From assembly GCA_025054715.1 (NCBI GenBank), contig JANWYH010000002.1, positions 310,001 to 374,000 of the forward strand: 64,000 nucleotides of DNA, read 5' to 3'. A program made the translations under genes and the position numbers. The stretch is from Pyrinomonadaceae bacterium (lineage in GTDB: Bacteria > Acidobacteriota > Blastocatellia > Pyrinomonadales > Pyrinomonadaceae). Position 1 is the first letter of the stretch. Every line of letters begins with the position of its first letter. Shown here in pieces: positions 40,704 to 51,035 of this stretch. The notes beneath the pieces were generated by a model. It was given only the letters and a program-made list of their open reading frames with translations, did not search any database and had not been told where the DNA came from.

Positions 40704-42515
40704 ATGAATTTGGAATTCCTTGTAGAGGAGATAAAAAGTAGAGCTGACATTGTCAAAGTTATAAGCCAGTATGTTCCACTTAAAAGGCGCGGTTCAAATT
40801 GGGTAGGACTTTGTCCGTTTCATCAGGAGAAAACCCCTTCCTTTTCTGTTAATCCTCAAAAGGGGTTATTTAAATGTTTTGGCTGTGGAAAGGGCGGGGA
40901 CGTATTCAGCTTCCTCATGGAAATAGAAAAAATAGAGTTTTTGGAGTCAGTCAAGAAGGTCGCAGACATCGAAGGTATACCGGTTGATTTCAACAGAGGA
41001 ATTAGTGAAAAGGATAAGAAAGCAAAGGAAGTAGAAAAAGAGAAAAAAGAAAAGATACTTCAGATTAACCTGTATGCGATGGAGTTTTGGAAGGAAAAGC
41101 TTTTTAGCAAGCAAGGTGAGCAAGCACTCGATTATCTGAAGAGAAGGGGGATATCTGAAGAAACTATTAAAGTTTTCGGAATAGGCTATGCTCCTAAAGA
41201 TTGGGAACCTCTTTTAGAGTTTATAAGACTCAAAGGTTTCGAAGAAGAAATTATAAGAGAAAGTGGGATTTTTAGTGTTAGTGAAGATGGAAATCAGACT
41301 TACGGGAGATTTCGTCATCGGATTATTTTTCCTATTTTCGATGAAGAGGGAAAGGTAGTAGCTTTTGGTGGCAGAACTCTCGTAGGTGCCGAGCCAAAAT
41401 ATCTAAACTCACCCGAAACTCCAGTATATGTAAAGAGCAAGCATCTTTATGGGCTTTTTCAGACTAAAAATCATATAAAGGAACACGGTATTGCAATTTT
41501 GGTGGAAGGTTATTTAGACTTGCTTTCGCTTTATCAGGCTGGGGTGAGGCCGGTGGTAGCGAGCTTAGGCACAGCCTTTTCTAGGGATCAAGCAAGACTT
41601 CTATTTAAATTTGCACGTAAAATAGTTGTGAATTACGATGGCGATAATGCAGGAATAAAGGCTTCGGAAAAAGCTTTGGAAGCGTTGCTAACAGCGAACG
41701 ATATTGATGTGAAAATTTTGATTTTACCCGGCGGATTAGACCCTGATGACTTCATCCGTCAGAAAGGGGTTAATGCTTATAGGGAGTGTTTCAAAAAAGC
41801 TCTTTCATTGGAGGGATTTCTGATAAAGAAGGTAGTAGCAAAACCAAATAGAGTTGATGCGCTTGAAAGTAGTCTTAGAATAATAAAGTCCATGCCTAAC
41901 AAAGTCCAAAAGCGTGAAATCTTCGATAAAATCATGCTTGCTTTGAGGATAAGAGATGTTGAACATCAAAGAGAATTGTGGGATCAGATAAAAGAAGATA
42001 ATGCTTCGATAGAAAAAATACAAAGAGCTGTTAATAAATATTTGAGGTCTGGGCTGACAGTGGCTGAAAAAAGACTTCTTGAAATTTTATATCATGATGA
42101 AAGATCACGCGAGTTAATTCTTCCAAAAATTGAAGAAGGTGATTATAATAAATTATTGACAGCACCTTTATTTAGAGCTTTTTGTATTTTGTATCGTGAA
42201 AAAGGAAGCAAATTTTCTCCGAACGAAGTTGCTTATCTTGTTTCTAAAGAGGATGAAGCGGCGAAGTTACTTCAGATGATAAGCTCTTCAAAGTTTAACT
42301 CGGAAGAGCCTGAGGAAAAGTTGATTGAAGAAGCAGGAAAGTGTTTGATAAAACTTCGCACAATGGTTCTCGAAGACAAGATACTAGAGAACAGTCGCCT
42401 GATAATGCTTGCTGAAGAATCAGGCGATCGGGAAAAGCTTGAGAAGCTTGTTCAAGAACAAATAAAGTTGAACAAGCTAATCGTTGAAATAGAAAAAGAA
42501 TTGAAGTTAATTTAA
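40704..42515 (+). CDS. dnaG: DNA primase DnaG
   Basis: The protein has 603 residues from ATG 40704 (MNLEFLVEEIKSRADIVKVI); a TTG three codons earlier is less likely. CHC2 zinc-binding domain with Cys37, His40, Cys58 and Cys61, then the core with YAPKDW and RFRHRIIFPIFDEEGKVVAFGGR, a Toprim domain (ILVEGYLDLLSLYQAGV, VVASLGTA, VNYDGDNAG, LPGGLDPDDFI) and a C-terminal helicase-binding helical domain. It makes RNA primers for replication. It is followed after 46 nt by rpoD, the common dnaG-rpoD macromolecular-synthesis order. Confidence 0.97.
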   Translation: MNLEFLVEEIKSRADIVKVISQYVPLKRRGSNWVGLCPFHQEKTPSFSVNPQKGLFKCFGCGKGGDVFSFLMEIEKIEFLESVKKVADIEGIPVDFNRGISEKDKKAKEVEKEKKEKILQINLYAMEFWKEKLFSKQGEQALDYLKRRGISEETIKVFGIGYAPKDWEPLLEFIRLKGFEEEIIRESGIFSVSEDGNQTYGRFRHRIIFPIFDEEGKVVAFGGRTLVGAEPKYLNSPETPVYVKSKHLYGLFQTKNHIKEHGIAILVEGYLDLLSLYQAGVRPVVASLGTAFSRDQARLLFKFARKIVVNYDGDNAGIKASEKALEALLTANDIDVKILILPGGLDPDDFIRQKGVNAYRECFKKALSLEGFLIKKVVAKPNRVDALESSLRIIKSMPNKVQKREIFDKIMLALRIRDVEHQRELWDQIKEDNASIEKIQRAVNKYLRSGLTVAEKRLLEILYHDERSRELILPKIEEGDYNKLLTAPLFRAFCILYREKGSKFSPNEVAYLVSKEDEAAKLLQMISSSKFNSEEPEEKLIEEAGKCLIKLRTMVLEDKILENSRLIMLAEESGDREKLEKLVQEQIKLNKLIVEIEKELKLI

Positions 42516-42561
42516 TTTTTTTGGAGAACAACGGTTTTTGTGAGTATTCTATCAAAGGTTT

Positions 42562-44292
42562 ATGGTAAAAATGAACGAATTTGACGAAAAGGAAGAATAT
42601 ATTGACAAGCTCTACGAAATCGGTAGAGGAAAAAGAAATTTTCTTAGCTACGATGACATAAATAGAGAGTTACCGGAAGAAATGGTTTCGCCTGACGAGC
42701 TGGAAGACATTTTAGCAAAGCTCGAAGGCAAAGGAATTGCGGTTTCTGATTCTGATCTCTTGGAGGAAGCTTCTGCTTTAGCTATTGACGAGGAGCTTGA
42801 GGGAGAAATAGAAGATGACCTTGATCTATCAGCAAGTGAAGCTGATAAGAATAACGATCCGGTTCGACTTTACTTAAAAGAAATGGGAGTTGTCCCGCTG
42901 CTCACTCGAGAAGGAGAAGTTGCGATTGCAAAGAGAATAGAGCGTGGACAGATAAAAACGCAAAAAGCAATTTCTCGTTCTCCGATTGCTGTTGAAGAGT
43001 TAATTAAACTAGGCGAAGATTTGAAGACAGGAAGAGTTAGCATCCGTGATACGGTCAACTTTGCAGAACAAGCTGAATTGACTGGCGAAGAAGACAAGGT
43101 AGATGAGTATTTACGTTGGACCATAGAAGGAATCGAAAGAATAAAGGAACTATACGAAAAAGCTCTGAATACACTTGTCGAACTTAGATCGGAGCAAAAA
43201 AGGGCTAAAGGAAAGACCACTAAGAAAATACTGCATCTAAGAAGGCAGATTGCAAAAATTCGACTTGGAATTGCAAGAGAAATTAAGGCTTTAGGTCTTA
43301 CGCAAACGGCTAAACAAAGATTAATAAAGGCTATTGAACAAGTCGTTAATGAGATAAAAGAAGCTGAAAAGCAAATCTCTCTAGCAGAAGAAAGGCTAGA
43401 AAGCGAGCAGAAGCTTTCCGTTCAAGAAAAGAAAGAGCTAAAGCAACAAATTCAGCAAGCTCGCAAGAAGATAGCGGAAATTGAACAAAGATACAATGTT
43501 TCTGCGCTCGAGATTAAGCGTTCACTCCAGAATATTCTGATAGGTGAAGAAGAGGCAAGTCAAGCAAAAAACGAATTAATCGAGGCAAATCTTCGACTTG
43601 TTGTTTCAATTGCTAAGAAATACACGAACCGTGGGTTACAGTTTCTCGACCTGATTCAAGAAGGTAATATAGGCTTGATGAAAGCCGTTGATAAATTTGA
43701 ATGGCGAAGGGGTTATAAGTTTTCAACCTATGCCACATGGTGGATACGTCAGGCAATTACGAGAGCGATTGCCGATCAAGCAAGAACAATAAGAATTCCT
43801 GTACATATGATAGAAACTATTAACAAATTAATAAGAACCTCACGTGCGCTTGTTCAGGAATTAGGCCGTGAACCTACTTCAGAAGAAATTGCGAAAAGAA
43901 TGGAAATACCTGTTTCCAAAGTGAGAAAGGTCTTGAAGATAGCACAAGAGCCCATAAGTTTAGAAACTCCAATAGGCGAAGAAGAGGATTCGCATCTTGG
44001 AGATTTCATTGAAGATAAAACCATAATGAGTCCTATCGAAAGTGTGACTAAGAGAAACTTAAGAGAAGTTACTGATGAAGTCTTACAAACATTAACTCCT
44101 CGCGAAGAAAAAGTTATAAAAATGCGATTTGGTCTTGGTCCTTCTGGTGCTGAACATACTTTAGAAGAAGTCGGACAACACTTTGCAGTAACTAGAGAGA
44201 GAATTAGGCAGATAGAAGCAAAGGCATTAAGAAAACTTCGCCATCCTTCAAGAGCAAGAAAACTAAAGCCCTTTATAGAGGGAAGAGAATAA
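42562..44292 (+). CDS. rpoD: Primary sigma factor RpoD (sigma-70)
   Basis: The protein has 576 residues. Region 1.1 remnant ([24 protein letters not shown]), region 1.2 ([23 protein letters not shown]), a charged non-conserved helical insert (about 190-330), region 2 ([57 protein letters not shown]), region 3 and region 4 ([12 protein letters not shown]...[27 protein letters not shown]). It should recognise TTGACA/TATAAT promoters, consistent with the promoters seen in this window. It is probably co-transcribed with dnaG. A strong terminator follows about 85 nt after the stop. Confidence 0.97.
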   Translation: MVKMNEFDEKEEYIDKLYEIGRGKRNFLSYDDINRELPEEMVSPDELEDILAKLEGKGIAVSDSDLLEEASALAIDEELEGEIEDDLDLSASEADKNNDPVRLYLKEMGVVPLLTREGEVAIAKRIERGQIKTQKAISRSPIAVEELIKLGEDLKTGRVSIRDTVNFAEQAELTGEEDKVDEYLRWTIEGIERIKELYEKALNTLVELRSEQKRAKGKTTKKILHLRRQIAKIRLGIAREIKALGLTQTAKQRLIKAIEQVVNEIKEAEKQISLAEERLESEQKLSVQEKKELKQQIQQARKKIAEIEQRYNVSALEIKRSLQNILIGEEEASQAKNELIEANLRLVVSIAKKYTNRGLQFLDLIQEGNIGLMKAVDKFEWRRGYKFSTYATWWIRQAITRAIADQARTIRIPVHMIETINKLIRTSRALVQELGREPTSEEIAKRMEIPVSKVRKVLKIAQEPISLETPIGEEEDSHLGDFIEDKTIMSPIESVTKRNLREVTDEVLQTLTPREEKVIKMRFGLGPSGAEHTLEEVGQHFAVTRERIRQIEAKALRKLRHPSRARKLKPFIEGRE

Positions 44293-44376
44293 GAGTATGA
44301 GCCTGTGTAAAGGATAAAGCCTTGTAAAAACTTGTGATTTACAGCTTGAGGATTTTGCACCTATTTCTAAAACATA

Positions 44377-44413
44377 AAGACCGAGCCTGAATGAGCTCGG
44401 TCTTAAATTTTTT
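44377..44413. terminator. Strong terminator between rpoD and yqeY
   Basis: A perfect 10-bp stem AAGACCGAGC / GCTCGGTCTT (44377-44386 with 44395-44404) with an 8-nt loop, followed by a T-rich tract on the plus strand. The two genes are convergent. On the minus strand the T-run is weaker, but the hairpin could serve both. Confidence 0.88.
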
Positions 44414-44431
44414 AAATTTCAGTTAGTAGTT

Positions 44432-44899
44432 TTAAGTTGATTGTAATTTTTCTCTTGCCACTTGATTTACCAGCTTCCTATCAACGAGTTTTCCAGTTTT
44501 TGCCAGTTTTGCCAAGGCTGTTTTCATGACTGCTCCCATATCTTTAGCTGAAGAAGCTTTAGTTTCTATTATAGCTTCTTCGACAGCCTTTTGTATTTCT
44601 TCGATTGAGGCAGATTGTGGGAGATAATCTTCTATTATTTTTACTTCTGCTTCTTCCTTTTCGACTAGATCGTGTCTTCCTGCTTTCTTGTATTGTTCTA
44701 TGGATTCTTTTCTTTGCTTAATGAGTGTTTGAAGCAATTTTAAGATTTCTTCATCAGAGAGTTCCATGTCAACGGAACCTTTCTCGATTTGCCTGTTTGT
44801 TATCGCTGTTTTTATCATTCTCAAGGTGGAAGTTTTAAGCGAATCTTTCGCTTTCATCGCTGCAGTTAGATCTTTTATTATTTTCTCTTTGAGGCTCAT
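44432..44899 (-). CDS. yqeY: GatB/YqeY domain protein
   Basis: The protein has 155 residues, the usual YqeY length. MSLKEKIIKDLTAAMKAKDSLKTSTLRMIKTAI is the family start, followed by LLQTLIKQRKESIEQYKKAGR, EEAEVKIIEDYLPQ and the C-terminal GAVMKTALAKLAKTGKLVDRKLVNQVAREKL. It resembles the tail domain of GatB and may bind tRNA; the exact role is unsettled. It lies 5 nt after dacB on the same strand, so it is co-transcribed. Confidence 0.93.
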   Translation of the reverse strand: MSLKEKIIKDLTAAMKAKDSLKTSTLRMIKTAITNRQIEKGSVDMELSDEEILKLLQTLIKQRKESIEQYKKAGRHDLVEKEEAEVKIIEDYLPQSASIEEIQKAVEEAIIETKASSAKDMGAVMKTALAKLAKTGKLVDRKLVNQVAREKLQST

Positions 44900-44904
44900 G
44901 GTTT

Positions 44905-46248
44905 CTATTGATTTAGATAGATGTTACTACGGGCAAGCCTTTGAGCCATACCCATTGATGAATAGCCTAGCGGGATGGCTCCGCCAAATTCGTTTTGAAT
45001 AGCTTTTAGGTATGCGTCTTGAAGTCTTCTAAAGCTAGCCACACTTCCGCGTTGATTAAATATTACAAATAGCATTTTGCCACCGTTACGAGTTTGAATT
45101 TCACCAGCCAAGGTGCTGACGCCCCCGTCTGTATTTCCAAGTGTCCCAGTCTTACCGACTAAACTTCCGACAGTGTAAGCGTCATTAAAACGGTTCTGCA
45201 AGGTTCCTGGGTCAATCCCGGCTACTGGCATCACATCAGCGAATGTCATTCGGTATCTTGCCAGTTCTGCTTGGAGCGTCCGCAAGATTTTCATCATGGC
45301 TCTTGGTGTTACGCGATTTATGCCAAGTCCGCTAGAGCTTTGAATGTAAAACTCTTGTGGCAGAACACCTACATCTCTTTGAACAGTTGCTGTTATTGTA
45401 TAGATGCCACCGACGGCGTCACCGAGCCGTTCTGCAACCCAATTATGAGAAAAGCTCATCATGAACTTGATTATTTCTCTAAGAGGCACAGATTCATGAG
45501 TGAGAAGAAGCCGAGCGTTTGTGGGAACCTGGCTTACATGAGCTTTACCTGCAACGAAAACGCTCGGCACATAAAGCATGTTGCCACGTCCTGAATTACG
45601 TAAGTGTTGAATCCATGCCTGAGTGGCTTGTGGACTTCTTCTCGACGCGTCTAATGTTGCGAGCAGGAAATTAGCAGAAGCTTGGGCTGAGGATACAAAG
45701 TTCATTGAAAAGCGATCGGTTACAATCAAGTCACCTGTAATTTCTCTTATACCCATTTGATTCAAACCTTCCGCTATTGCTACGGCGTGTTGAAAAGCGA
45801 ACATCGGGTCTCTACCCATCACGTATAAATTTCCTTCAATACGCAAATTTTCACGATCTAGCTTTCCATCAGTAAAAACAAATGTAGGAAAGCGATATTC
45901 AGGACCAAACCACCGTAGGGCCACATAGGCAGTTGCGACTTTTACGTTGGAAGCAGGATTGAATACTACGTCTGCGTTTTGTTCTTTTACGACTCGGCCA
46001 TCCTGGGTTTCTATTAAAATTCCAGTATGCCCAGGGAATCTGATTTCTTCTGTGACGAAACTAGGAACGTCTAGGGCTTCATTCGTAGAAAAAGGTATGT
46101 TAGCAGGTGTTACGGAACCTGTCTTTTTTACGAGTGGCGTTGGAGTGGGCTGGACTTTAATCGGTTGAAGAAATGGTGGTGGACTGCTTTGAGCTATAGC
46201 AAGCTCTATAAATCCAAATAATAAAAAGAAAATCAGTGTTTTCTTCAT
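44905..46248 (-). CDS. dacB: D-alanyl-D-alanine carboxypeptidase/endopeptidase (PBP4, S13)
   Basis: The protein has 447 residues from ATG 46248, where the signal peptide starts (MKKTLIFFLLFGFIELAIAQ); the longer frame would cross the promoter. A Pro-rich linker follows. Catalytic motifs: SxxK as PASNVKVATA, SxN as FSHNWVAERLG and KTG as LVGKTGTLGNTDGG. Family features FVFTDGKLDRENLRIEGNLYVMGRDP and LPQEFYIQSSSGLGINRVTPRAM are clear. It trims peptidoglycan peptides in the periplasm. An ATG three codons upstream is a possible alternative start. It is co-transcribed with yqeY. Confidence 0.92.
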   Translation of the reverse strand: MKKTLIFFLLFGFIELAIAQSSPPPFLQPIKVQPTPTPLVKKTGSVTPANIPFSTNEALDVPSFVTEEIRFPGHTGILIETQDGRVVKEQNADVVFNPASNVKVATAYVALRWFGPEYRFPTFVFTDGKLDRENLRIEGNLYVMGRDPMFAFQHAVAIAEGLNQMGIREITGDLIVTDRFSMNFVSSAQASANFLLATLDASRRSPQATQAWIQHLRNSGRGNMLYVPSVFVAGKAHVSQVPTNARLLLTHESVPLREIIKFMMSFSHNWVAERLGDAVGGIYTITATVQRDVGVLPQEFYIQSSSGLGINRVTPRAMMKILRTLQAELARYRMTFADVMPVAGIDPGTLQNRFNDAYTVGSLVGKTGTLGNTDGGVSTLAGEIQTRNGGKMLFVIFNQRGSVASFRRLQDAYLKAIQNEFGGAIPLGYSSMGMAQRLARSNIYLNQ

Positions 46249-46317
46249 AACTCCCATCTCTCTGTAATTAGTGCTTTGCTGAGTGCCGGTAGATCTCCTT
46301 TCGGGAAAACCTGGTTT

Positions 46318-46326
46318 ATTATAACA
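46318..46326 (-). promoter_or_regulatory. Extended -10 promoter of dacB
   Basis: Minus-strand TGTTATAAT (TGn plus TATAAT, hexamer 46323-46318), a perfect consensus. The predicted start is near 46311, a leader of about 60 nt to ATG 46248. TTGCCG lies 19 nt upstream as a weak -35. Confidence 0.6.
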
Positions 46327-46474
46327 TATCAACTGTTTGATTCGGCAAATTAGATTTTCAAACTCAACACTCGAAATAGACAGATTTTAGATGAAAATTT
46401 TGCCGAGGCGGTTATGCTTACTTTTTGATTAACCTGATCTTAAGACTAGTATTATTGAAGGTTCTTCTTACCGC

Positions 46475-48754
46475 TTAACTTAGTTTTAAGTTTTTCAATC
46501 GCAAGGCATTGGCTATTACGGAAACGGAACTAAAAGTCATAGCTGCGGCGGCAATCATTGGCGAAAGCAGTATGCCAAAGAAGGGAAAGAGAGCACCGGC
46601 GGCAATCGGTATGCTTACAGAATTATAGAAAAAAGCCAAGAAAAGATTTTCGTATATGTTTTTTCTTACAGCTTTCGATAACCGATAAGCTCTAAGAACG
46701 CCTTTCAAATCAGGTTTTAAAAGTGTGACAGTAGCTGTTTCGATTGCTACGTCTGAACCGCCGGCAAAGGCTATTCCAACGTCGGCTTGCATCAACGCTG
46801 GTGCATCATTTACTCCATCACCGGCCATTGCAACAATTTTACCTTCTGATTGCAACGCTCTTATCTTCTGCGCCTTTTCTTCAGGTGCAATTTCCGCAAA
46901 TATCTTTTCAATTCCTACAGCTTTTCCTACAATCTCTGCATTCGAAGCGTTATCGCCGGTTATCATCATAACTTCGACCGAATGACTTTGAAATTCAGAG
47001 ACTATACTGCGAGCGTCATCTTTTACTTTATCTGATAAACTTATGTAGCCAATTGTTTTTCCATCTAAGCCAACTTCTACTATCGTTCCGCCTTCTTTTA
47101 ACAGTTTTTCTACCTCTTTAGTTTTTATCTGAGGGCTTTGCACGAAAACTTCCTTTCCGTTTACCTTTCCAAAAACGCCTTTTCCTGTTTTTGATTCAAA
47201 GAATTGAGCTTCGACGAGATTAATACCTTTTGATTCAGCTTCATCTACTATTGCTTTCGCTAGTGGATGCTTACTCATTTTCTCGATGCAGGCTGCATAG
47301 AAAAGTACCTCGTTTTCTGAGTAAGAATCTGTTATTGACGTGACCTTTTTAACGGTGGGTTTGCCTTCTGTCAAAGTTCCGGTTTTGTCAACAACGAGGG
47401 TATTTATTTTGCTTAGCATTTCGATTGACTGGGCGTTTTTAATAAGAATACCATTTCGGGCGGCTGTTGCAGTGCCTACCATTATTGACATAGGAACTGC
47501 AAGACCTAGAGCGCAGGGGCAGGCGATTATGAGCACTGAAACAGCCGATACAAATGCATAAGCAGGGTTTCCGAGTGCAAGCCATGTAAAACCAGATATG
47601 CCGGATGTTAGAATCACTGCTGGAACAAAATAAGCCGAGACTTTGTCTGCAAGGTTTTGAATAGGAGCTTTCGACCGGCGAGCTTCCTCTACTAGGCGGA
47701 TTATGCTAGCTAAAATAGTTTCACTTCCTACCCTTTCGGCTTTCATCTTGAAAGAATAGTTTGTATTAAGCGTTCCACCGATTACTTTGTCTCCCAGCTT
47801 TTTGTAAACAGGTATTGGTTCGCCCGTTATTATTGATTCGTCAACGTATGTTTCCCCTTCTAGAATTACGCCATCTGTGGGTATTCTTTCATTTGCTTTT
47901 ATTCTCAGAATGTCACCTACAAGTAGTTCTTCGACAGGAATTTCTCCTTCTGTGGAGTCATCGAAAATGACGGTTGCATTTTTAGGAGTGAGATTGAGCA
48001 ATTCGGAAATAGCTGATGATGTTTTCATTCTGGCTTTTATTTCAAGAAGCTGACCAAATAAAACTAGCGTTATGATTACTGAAGCCGATTCAAAGTAAAC
48101 GAAAATTTGTCCAGAATGAGGATCACGTAGTGATTCAGGAAAAATTGATGGAAATAGGACTGCTGTAAGGCTATAAAGAAAAGCTGAGCCTGTTCCAACT
48201 GCAATCAGAGTAAACATATTAGGGCTTAGGGTTTTTACCGAGTCAAAGGCTCTGATGAAGAAAGGAAAGCCACACCACAAAACAACCGGTGTTGAAAGGA
48301 GAAACTGCAGCCAGACCGAGGTTTGAGGCTCAAGTAGATGAACAGAAAACATTTCAAACATTGAGAACACTAAAATTGGTGCAGTTAACACGCTGGCAAT
48401 TATAAAGCGCTTTAACATCTCATTGTATTCAGGATTTGTTTCCACTGATTTAGTTGAATACTTTGGTTCGAGAGCCATTCCGCAGATTGGACAACTGCCA
48501 TGTCCTATCTTTATTACTTCTGGATGCATCGGACATGTATATTCCGCTTGGGAAGCATCAGGATTGTTTTCTTCTTTCAAGAATCTCGAAGGATTATGCC
48601 TAAATCGGTTATAGCATTTGATAGAACAGAAGTAGTAGGATACGTTTTCATATTCAAATAAAGCCGCAGCCTTTTCTGCAGTTACGAGCATCTTGCAGAC
48701 AGGATCAATTCTTATTTCTTCTTCAGAGAGTTTTTTTCGTGTGAGCTGTATCAT
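46475..48754 (-). CDS. copA: Copper-transporting P1B-type ATPase with YHS and heavy-metal-binding N-terminal domains
   Basis: The protein has 759 residues. A YHS domain (about 15-60, RIDPVCKMLV, FCSIKCYNRF) and a metal-binding domain (about 70-98, YTCPMHPEV and SCPICGMALEP) replace the usual HMA domains. Eight membrane helices, the CPC ion site Cys412-Pro-Cys414 (IACPCALGLAVP), phosphorylated Asp456 (DKTGTLTEGKPT), HPLAKAI, and GDGVNDAPAL follow. It exports copper or silver ions from the cytoplasm. Its ATG overlaps the stop of a cupredoxin-like lipoprotein gene (ATGA), linking the two in metal handling. Confidence 0.95.
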   Translation of the reverse strand: MIQLTRKKLSEEEIRIDPVCKMLVTAEKAAALFEYENVSYYFCSIKCYNRFRHNPSRFLKEENNPDASQAEYTCPMHPEVIKIGHGSCPICGMALEPKYSTKSVETNPEYNEMLKRFIIASVLTAPILVFSMFEMFSVHLLEPQTSVWLQFLLSTPVVLWCGFPFFIRAFDSVKTLSPNMFTLIAVGTGSAFLYSLTAVLFPSIFPESLRDPHSGQIFVYFESASVIITLVLFGQLLEIKARMKTSSAISELLNLTPKNATVIFDDSTEGEIPVEELLVGDILRIKANERIPTDGVILEGETYVDESIITGEPIPVYKKLGDKVIGGTLNTNYSFKMKAERVGSETILASIIRLVEEARRSKAPIQNLADKVSAYFVPAVILTSGISGFTWLALGNPAYAFVSAVSVLIIACPCALGLAVPMSIMVGTATAARNGILIKNAQSIEMLSKINTLVVDKTGTLTEGKPTVKKVTSITDSYSENEVLFYAACIEKMSKHPLAKAIVDEAESKGINLVEAQFFESKTGKGVFGKVNGKEVFVQSPQIKTKEVEKLLKEGGTIVEVGLDGKTIGYISLSDKVKDDARSIVSEFQSHSVEVMMITGDNASNAEIVGKAVGIEKIFAEIAPEEKAQKIRALQSEGKIVAMAGDGVNDAPALMQADVGIAFAGGSDVAIETATVTLLKPDLKGVLRAYRLSKAVRKNIYENLFLAFFYNSVSIPIAAGALFPFFGILLSPMIAAAAMTFSSVSVIANALRLKNLKLS

Positions 48755-49854
48755 TTTTCTATTTTTATTTTTCCTAAGTGTTTACCACAGGAGAAAACGA
48801 TAGTGCCTTCTTCTTCTGTTGGAATTTCAGCAATTACTGCTTCTCCAACAGGTATTTCCTTTAGCTTCAAGCCAATTTTGCTGAAGCTAATTTCGTTTCC
48901 GCAATTTTCATCACCAAATCTAACAAAAGCTAAACTTAAGGGTTTACCTTTTTTGTAAAAAATCTCTTTTGGTCTGAAACCATTATTGGTTATCAAAACT
49001 TTGAATGCCCCTTCAGGAATGCGCACATCGGAAAAGCTTATTAAGTCTTTGTCAGGTTCGACTTTTACGGTAAATGGAACAGTTATAGTTCTTCCATCAT
49101 AGGGAAATTGTGTCCAAAGCTTATAAATGCCTTCTTTTGGAAAAGTGATTTCAGCGTAAAAGCTTACTTTTTCAGATTCCGGCATGAAATCGTGGTGATT
49201 TTGGTGCTGGGCCTTTTCAGGAGCGGCGATTTCCATGTAAAGAAACTCATTTAAGTTTTCATTTACAGCCACGGTAAAGGCTTTTCCATCTATATCGATG
49301 TTTTGAATCATTTCTCGTGTTGAGGTATCAACGATTTTATACTTAAGAACAACAGTGCGTCCAGCAAGCAAAGTGCCTTCGTTTTTTATTGCAACGGTTA
49401 AACCATCTATTTGTTTTTGCAGCTTTTCGTCCGGTGTTATCTTTGATTTTGTTTCAGTGTTTCCTTCTGCTTTTATATCAAAAATTCTGGTTATTGCTTC
49501 AGCGTTTTTTGGTTTAAGAATGACATAAAGTTTATAATTTCCGCCGCTTGGGAAATAAGCTTCTGTTTTTAAAATGCCGTCTTCTGAATTTTCAAATTCT
49601 AGAGGATTGAAATAGTCTAGGTTTTCAGAGATCAGGAAAAGTTTTAAGTCTTTAGGAGAGAGTTTTACAGGATTGTCTTGATCGTTTTTTACAGAAAGCT
49701 TAAGCACAGACGGCTTTCCTGCTTCAAATTTTTCTGTAGGAGCAATTATTTCAACAGAAAAAGACTGAACTTCATTTTTTTGCATTTGAATTGAATCTTC
49801 GCTTTTACAAGAAAAAATAGAAAGTAGTAGCGTAATCAGAATGAGCTTTTTCAT
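48751..49854 (-). CDS. Lipoprotein with cupredoxin-like C-terminal domain, copper-linked
   Basis: The protein has 367 residues with a lipoprotein signal (Cys16; SIFSC is a fair lipobox). The middle holds two beta-sandwich segments (about 30-135 and 145-265) of the YtkA/FixH-like kind, with a His-rich loop QHQNHHDFMPESEK. The C-terminal 90 residues (ITNNGFRPKEIFYKKGKPLSLAFVR to FSCGKHLGKIKIEK) look like a cupredoxin-type domain with Cys residues suited to copper binding. GAGGA before the ATG is the ribosome binding site. It is translationally coupled to copA, so a periplasmic copper sink or donor is likely. The exact family is not recognised. Confidence 0.75.
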   Translation of the reverse strand: MKKLILITLLLSIFSCKSEDSIQMQKNEVQSFSVEIIAPTEKFEAGKPSVLKLSVKNDQDNPVKLSPKDLKLFLISENLDYFNPLEFENSEDGILKTEAYFPSGGNYKLYVILKPKNAEAITRIFDIKAEGNTETKSKITPDEKLQKQIDGLTVAIKNEGTLLAGRTVVLKYKIVDTSTREMIQNIDIDGKAFTVAVNENLNEFLYMEIAAPEKAQHQNHHDFMPESEKVSFYAEITFPKEGIYKLWTQFPYDGRTITVPFTVKVEPDKDLISFSDVRIPEGAFKVLITNNGFRPKEIFYKKGKPLSLAFVRFGDENCGNEISFSKIGLKLKEIPVGEAVIAEIPTEEEGTIVFSCGKHLGKIKIEK

Positions 49855-49868
49855 GTTATTTTCCTCAT

Positions 49869-51035
49869 TTAGTAGTTCTCTATGTCTTTAATGTAACCTT
49901 GGAAATTTCGTTTCATCTCTTTTAATGAATCTCCGCCGAATTTTTCACGCATAGCATTTGCCAGAACTATTGCTAACATAGCCTCGCCGATTACTCCTGC
50001 TGCTGGGACGGCTGTAACATCTGATCGTTCAAATGCTGAAGCCTTTGGCATTTTAGTATCAATATCAACCGAACGAAGTGTTTTTCTTAAAGTTGAAATA
50101 GGCTTCATGTAGCCGCGAACTCTTATTTCTTCGCCGTTTGTTATTCCGCCCTCGAGGCCTCCGGCTCGATTCGTTAGGCGTTTGAATTGACCGTTTTCAT
50201 AAAAAATTTCATCATGAACTTGCGAGCCAAACTTGCTAGCATTTTCAACTCCTTCTCCGATTTCAACAGCTTTGACAGCTTGAATTGACATGAAAGCTTG
50301 TGCTATTTGTCCGTCGAGCCTTTCTCGCCATGAGGTATGAGAACCTAAGCCAGCAGGAACTCCTTTTGCAACGACTTCGAATACTCCACCGAGAGTATCA
50401 CCTTCTTGCTTTGCTTTTTCGATTAACTTTATCATTTGCTCTTCTAAGTGCTTGTCGGCGCATCTTAAAGGCGAAGAGTCTGTGATCTGGTATATTTCTT
50501 CCCACGATTTTTGTAGGGGTTTTTCAGGAATGTTTCCAAGTTTGATAACATGAGAGCAAATCTGAATGTTAAATTCTTCAAGAAGTTGTTTTGCAATAGC
50601 TCCTACGGCAACTCTTGCTGCGGTTTCTCTGGCTGAAGCTCTTTCAAGGATGTCTCTTAAATCTTTAGTTTGAAATTTCAATCCGCCCGCAAGATCGGCA
50701 TGTCCTGGTCTTGGGCTTTTAACGGCTCTTTTCTTTTCAATGTCTTTTTCAGATTTTTCAACAGCCATTACATCTGTCCAGTGAACAAAGTCTTTATTTT
50801 CTATGAGAAGCGCAACTGGCGAACCTAAAGTTTTTCCGTGTCTCACCCCGGAGAGAATTTCAACTCGATCGCTTTCTATTTTCATTCTTGCCCCGCGTCC
50901 GTAACCTTGCTGGCGTCGCCATAGCTGGTAGTTAATCTTTTCTATGGACACCTGAAGCCCAGACGGCAAACCTTCTATTATTGCAACAAGAGCTTTGCCG
51001 TGAGACTCGCCAGCAGTTGAAAAGAAGAATTTCAT
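49869..51035 (-). CDS. aroC: Chorismate synthase
   Basis: The protein has 388 residues. [21 protein letters not shown] at the N-terminus, [59 protein letters not shown] and [24 protein letters not shown] are diagnostic. It makes chorismate from EPSP using reduced FMN. It overlaps the EamA transporter gene by 4 nt and lies two genes from a class IV aminotransferase that might use a chorismate product. Confidence 0.97.
   Translation of the reverse strand: MKFFFSTAGESHGKALVAIIEGLPSGLQVSIEKINYQLWRRQQGYGRGARMKIESDRVEILSGVRHGKTLGSPVALLIENKDFVHWTDVMAVEKSEKDIEKKRAVKSPRPGHADLAGGLKFQTKDLRDILERASARETAARVAVGAIAKQLLEEFNIQICSHVIKLGNIPEKPLQKSWEEIYQITDSSPLRCADKHLEEQMIKLIEKAKQEGDTLGGVFEVVAKGVPAGLGSHTSWRERLDGQIAQAFMSIQAVKAVEIGEGVENASKFGSQVHDEIFYENGQFKRLTNRAGGLEGGITNGEEIRVRGYMKPISTLRKTLRSVDIDTKMPKASAFERSDVTAVPAAGVIGEAMLAIVLANAMREKFGGDSLKEMKRNFQGYIKDIENY

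Noticed and set aside
43854-44360. 168-codon minus-strand open frame over the end of rpoD
   Set aside because: It is antisense to the conserved sigma regions 3 and 4 and overlaps the terminator region; not a gene.
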